The translations under genes and the position numbers were made by a program. Under the pieces are notes generated by a model. It made no database searches. It was not told the origin of the DNA and saw only the letters and a list, made by a program, of their open reading frames with translations. From assembly GCA_033722675.1 (NCBI GenBank), contig JAWVYO010000139.1:1-5488 (forward strand): 5,488 nucleotides of DNA. Direction: 5' to 3'. Of this stretch, positions 3,307-5,488 are shown piece after piece; positions within the stretch are counted from its first letter, which is position 1; the number at the start of each line of letters is the position of its first letter. The DNA is from DATHYU01 sp033722675 (GTDB lineage Bacteria > Actinomycetota > Acidimicrobiia > Spongiisociales > UBA11373).

Positions 3307-5488
3307 TCAGTCGTGGATCTTGATCTGGCCGCCGGCCAGATCGCCACCCACGTCCAACACGAGTTCACCGGTTCCGACGTCCCAGACCCGGATGCGGATC
3401 GCGTCTCCGGAGGTCCCGTCGCTCACGTCGACCCGGAACTCGAAGCCGGTCGCGCCATCGAGCGTGGCCCCTCCTGACAGGTGGGCCGTCGACTCCGGCG
3501 TGATGACGAGCCAGGCGAGGCCCTCGGAGTGCAGGTGCACACCGTCGACGACGGCGTTGACCTGTCCCTTCGCCGTGTCCTGGTGGTAACGGGCGGTGAG
3601 GCCGAAGTTGGCGTCCTCGCCCTCGGCGAGGAACCACCCGCCGCCGGTGACGTGCCCGCCGTCGGGGTCGTACACCACGACGAACTCGAACACGTCCTGG
3701 TCGAAGGCGCCGTGGCCGTCCGTCACGGTGACAGGCACCGAGTAGACGCCGGGCGCCTGGTAGACGTGCGTCGCCGCACCGGTCGAGGTCTCGGCCGTCG
3801 TGCCGTCGCCGAAGTCCCAGGTCACCGTGTGGGTCTCCGAGTCGGGGTCGCTGAAGGCGACCTCGAAGTACGCCTCGGTGCCGATCATGATCGGTCCGGC
3901 AGGCCCGGTGATCGATTCGATCGTCGGCGCCCGATTCATGGGCTGCACCCGCCGCTGCAGGTCTCCGTTGTCGTGGAACAGGGCGAGGAGCACGTCCATG
4001 CCCCACTCGATGTCGAAGTCCTGGCAGTCGCCCGGCTCGCCGTAATCGGCGGTCCACACGCCGTCCACGACGGGGTAGACGGTCCCACACGATGCCTCGG
4101 GATCGGACGGATCGGGATGGGCCGGGTCGAAGGGCCGCACCCAGACCTGGGTGTGCCCCGGCGCCGTGCCGGTGACGACCTCGCCGTAGGGGTCGTAGCT
4201 GGTGACCGCCAGGTCGACGATCTCCACCTCCGTGTAGGTGCGAGCGAGGTCGCCGAACTCGATGCGCACGCTCATCCCCGGCTGCAGGTCGTGGCCGAGC
4301 GGATCCAGGAAGAATCCACCGGACTCGTTCGTGGTCACCGGTGTGGTCCACATCGGCACCTCGTCGGCCGGGTCGGCGTAGACCTGCACCTCGCCATCAG
4401 CGCTGGCGGGGAAGCGCTGGTCATCGAACAGCCAGAGCCAGCTCGGGTCGGTGTTGACCAGCAGGCCGCCCTGCTGTTCGACCTGGGCTCGGACCTCCGT
4501 CAACCCGCCCTCGTAGCCGAGATCGTTCACACCGACGTCGGTGTTGCGGCCGATGTCGGAGAACGAGACGGACCACGTGCCGTCGGGCGCCGGTTCGATG
4601 GCGCGGAACTCCGCACCGGCGAACACGTCGAGTGTGCCGAACCCGCCGGATCCGCTCACGGTGTCGCTGACGACGTCGATGGCGTCGATCCGGATGTGGC
4701 TCACCGGCAGCACCGAGATGCGCGTCGGATGTGACACGGTGAGGATCTGGCCTCGCTGGACCCAGAAGTCACCCATGTCGAATCCCGCCATCGTGTCGAC
4801 GGGCGGCCCGGGACCGAACCAGGGGCCACTGATGGCTTCCGTCTCGTAGACGACGACGCCGTCGGGATCGGTGACCGTGAGATGGATCGTCTCGTCGAGC
4901 GGCCAGCCGCCGGCGGACACGTGCGGCTGACCTTCGTCGTCGCCGATGAAGCCGACCATGATGATTCCCGTCGGGGACACGGAGGTGTAGTCACCGTCGT
5001 CGTCAGCGACCGAGGCCTCGGTCCCCATACCTTCGAGCACGTCGAAGAAGCACGGGTCGGCTGCGAAGTCGGCCGTCCACGAGCCGGTGGCGTCCGCCAC
5101 CACGTTGAAGCCACAGCCGCCGCGTTCGTCACCTGCGCTCACCTCGACCGGTGTGTCCGGTGGCGCCGTGCCGTAGGAGAGATCGTCTGCCGCCTCGAAG
5201 TAGACGATCGACACGCCGTCGATCAGGGTCAGCTCCTTCACGATGCCGGTCTCGTCGCCGGTGGCGACGATCGTCGTGCCGGGCTCGAGATCGACACCGT
5301 GCTGCCCCCACCGGTCCAGCCAGCCGTGTCCGTCGTAAACCGGGACCGACTCCGGGCCGAACAGCCCGGGGATCTCGACCGTGACGCTGAGGTCGTCGGA
5401 CCACTCCTCCAGGGAGATCCAGTCGTCCGTCAGCGACGCACGAATGCGCGGTCCCTCGTGACCATCACCGCAGCCGTGGCAGAACCCG
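3307..5488 (-). CDS. Large extracellular repeat protein with PKD domain, 5' end beyond the window
   Basis: The frame is open from the right edge to the TGA at 3307, giving 726 visible residues. The N-terminus, including any signal peptide, is missing. A GTG at 5241 lies in mid-repeat and is not the true start, because clear repeat sequence continues upstream of it. Visible domains in order: three divergent beta-rich repeats (about 13-172, 173-347, 348-517), a PKD domain (about 520-606, with the diagnostic WDFGDG at 557-562), and a C-terminal module (610-726) opening with HVTGGGWF and ending in GGQIKIHD. The last resembles a module often found after PKD domains in secreted bacterial proteins (ANFGLTARY, IRIRVWDVGTGELVLD). 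Many Asp, Gly and Thr residues and few Lys residues suit an extracellular, possibly Ca-binding, protein. No LPXTG motif or C-terminal membrane helix is present, so it is probably secreted or held by its missing N-terminus. No catalytic domain is visible. Its binding partner or role is unknown. Confidence 0.88.
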   Translation of the reverse strand, partial: GFCHGCGDGHEGPRIRASLTDDWISLEEWSDDLSVTVEIPGLFGPESVPVYDGHGWLDRWGQHGVDLEPGTTIVATGDETGIVKELTLIDGVSIVYFEAADDLSYGTAPPDTPVEVSAGDERGGCGFNVVADATGSWTADFAADPCFFDVLEGMGTEASVADDDGDYTSVSPTGIIMVGFIGDDEGQPHVSAGGWPLDETIHLTVTDPDGVVVYETEAISGPWFGPGPPVDTMAGFDMGDFWVQRGQILTVSHPTRISVLPVSHIRIDAIDVVSDTVSGSGGFGTLDVFAGAEFRAIEPAPDGTWSVSFSDIGRNTDVGVNDLGYEGGLTEVRAQVEQQGGLLVNTDPSWLWLFDDQRFPASADGEVQVYADPADEVPMWTTPVTTNESGGFFLDPLGHDLQPGMSVRIEFGDLARTYTEVEIVDLAVTSYDPYGEVVTGTAPGHTQVWVRPFDPAHPDPSDPEASCGTVYPVVDGVWTADYGEPGDCQDFDIEWGMDVLLALFHDNGDLQRRVQPMNRAPTIESITGPAGPIMIGTEAYFEVAFSDPDSETHTVTWDFGDGTTAETSTGAATHVYQAPGVYSVPVTVTDGHGAFDQDVFEFVVVYDPDGGHVTGGGWFLAEGEDANFGLTARYHQDTAKGQVNAVVDGVHLHSEGLAWLVITPESTAHLSGGATLDGATGFEFRVDVSDGTSGDAIRIRVWDVGTGELVLDVGGDLAGGQIKIHD
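3937..4446 (-). repeat. Protein repeat copy C, next to the PKD domain
   Basis: About 170 residues containing LQPGMSVRIEFGDLARTYTE, VVTGTAPGHTQVWV and GVWTADY. The Cys pair (visible residues 467 and 488; codons at 4087-4089 and 4024-4026) has the same 21-residue spacing as in copy A. A short linker, QPMNRAPTIESI, joins it to the PKD domain. Confidence 0.6.
4447..4971 (-). repeat. Protein repeat copy B, the most diverged and without cysteines
   Basis: About 175 residues. GGWPLDETIHLTVTDPDG corresponds to the opening strands, VQRGQILTVSHPTRI to the LxPGxxV strand, DTVSGSGGFGTLDVF to the GTAPxxTxV strand, and DGTWSVSF to GxWTADF. Both cysteines seen in copies A and C are absent. The assignment rests on motif order rather than high identity. 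Confidence 0.5.
4972..5451 (-). repeat. Protein repeat copy A of the large extracellular protein
   Basis: About 160 residues with an opening strand around DDWISLEEW, then LEPGTTIVATGDETGIVKEL, then YGTAPPDTPVEV and GSWTADF. A Cys pair (visible residues 125 and 146; codons at 5113-5115 and 5050-5052) brackets the GSWTADF strand. Such modules occur in tandem in secreted proteins of actinobacteria and Chloroflexi as I recall them; the boundaries are approximate. Confidence 0.6.

Noticed and set aside
3481..4734. Long plus-strand open frame of 417 codons opposite the large repeat protein
   Set aside because: The product is rich in Val, Gly, Arg and His with no domain, while the minus-strand frame carries PKD and repeat motifs. 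It is a composition artefact.
4972..5451. CRISPR or DNA-level tandem repeat in the large gene
   Set aside because: The repeats are visible only as protein motifs; the DNA copies are strongly diverged and have no regular spacing.

Overview
The window is GC-rich, and G or C dominates the third codon position in every called gene. It uses GTG starts, shows a leaderless-type start, and carries secreted cell-wall proteins typical of high-GC Gram-positives. I infer an actinobacterium, possibly Acidimicrobiia-like. That placement rests on composition and protein style, not on a marker gene. No tRNA, rRNA, insertion sequence, CRISPR array or phage gene was seen.

Layout: positions 1-212 hold a weak candidate for the 5' end of a divergent minus-strand gene, then a promoter-like -10 element. 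Two plus-strand genes follow. The first (213-830) is a small calcineurin-type phosphoesterase homologue whose metal-binding motifs are largely lost. The second (883-2058) joins a peptidase S51 / class I glutamine-amidotransferase-like domain to a C-terminal domain that looks like the tail of cysteinyl-tRNA synthetase. They lie 52 bp apart and could be co-transcribed, although the gap also holds a promoter-like element and a hairpin.

The right-hand part is all minus strand. At 2059-3195 lies a secreted M23 metallopeptidase with two peptidoglycan-binding repeats. Its stop codon abuts the stop of the S51-like gene with no gap. Upstream of it, a 111-bp intergenic region holds a strong Shine-Dalgarno sequence, a GAAGAC inverted repeat and a 14-bp perfect hairpin that probably terminates the next gene. 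From 3307 to the right edge runs a large secreted-type repeat protein, cut by the window end. It has three divergent beta-rich repeats, a PKD domain and a C-terminal GGGWF-type module.

Functionally, the two minus-strand genes look like envelope or extracellular products: a peptidoglycan hydrolase and a surface or secreted repeat protein. The terminator suggests they are separate transcripts. The two plus-strand genes look cytoplasmic and both are atypical members of enzyme superfamilies. Their joint role is unknown. I see no clear defence or mobile system. The most unusual items are the S51/CysRS-tail fusion, the degenerate phosphoesterase, and a cysteine pair kept at identical spacing in two of the three repeats and lost together in the third.
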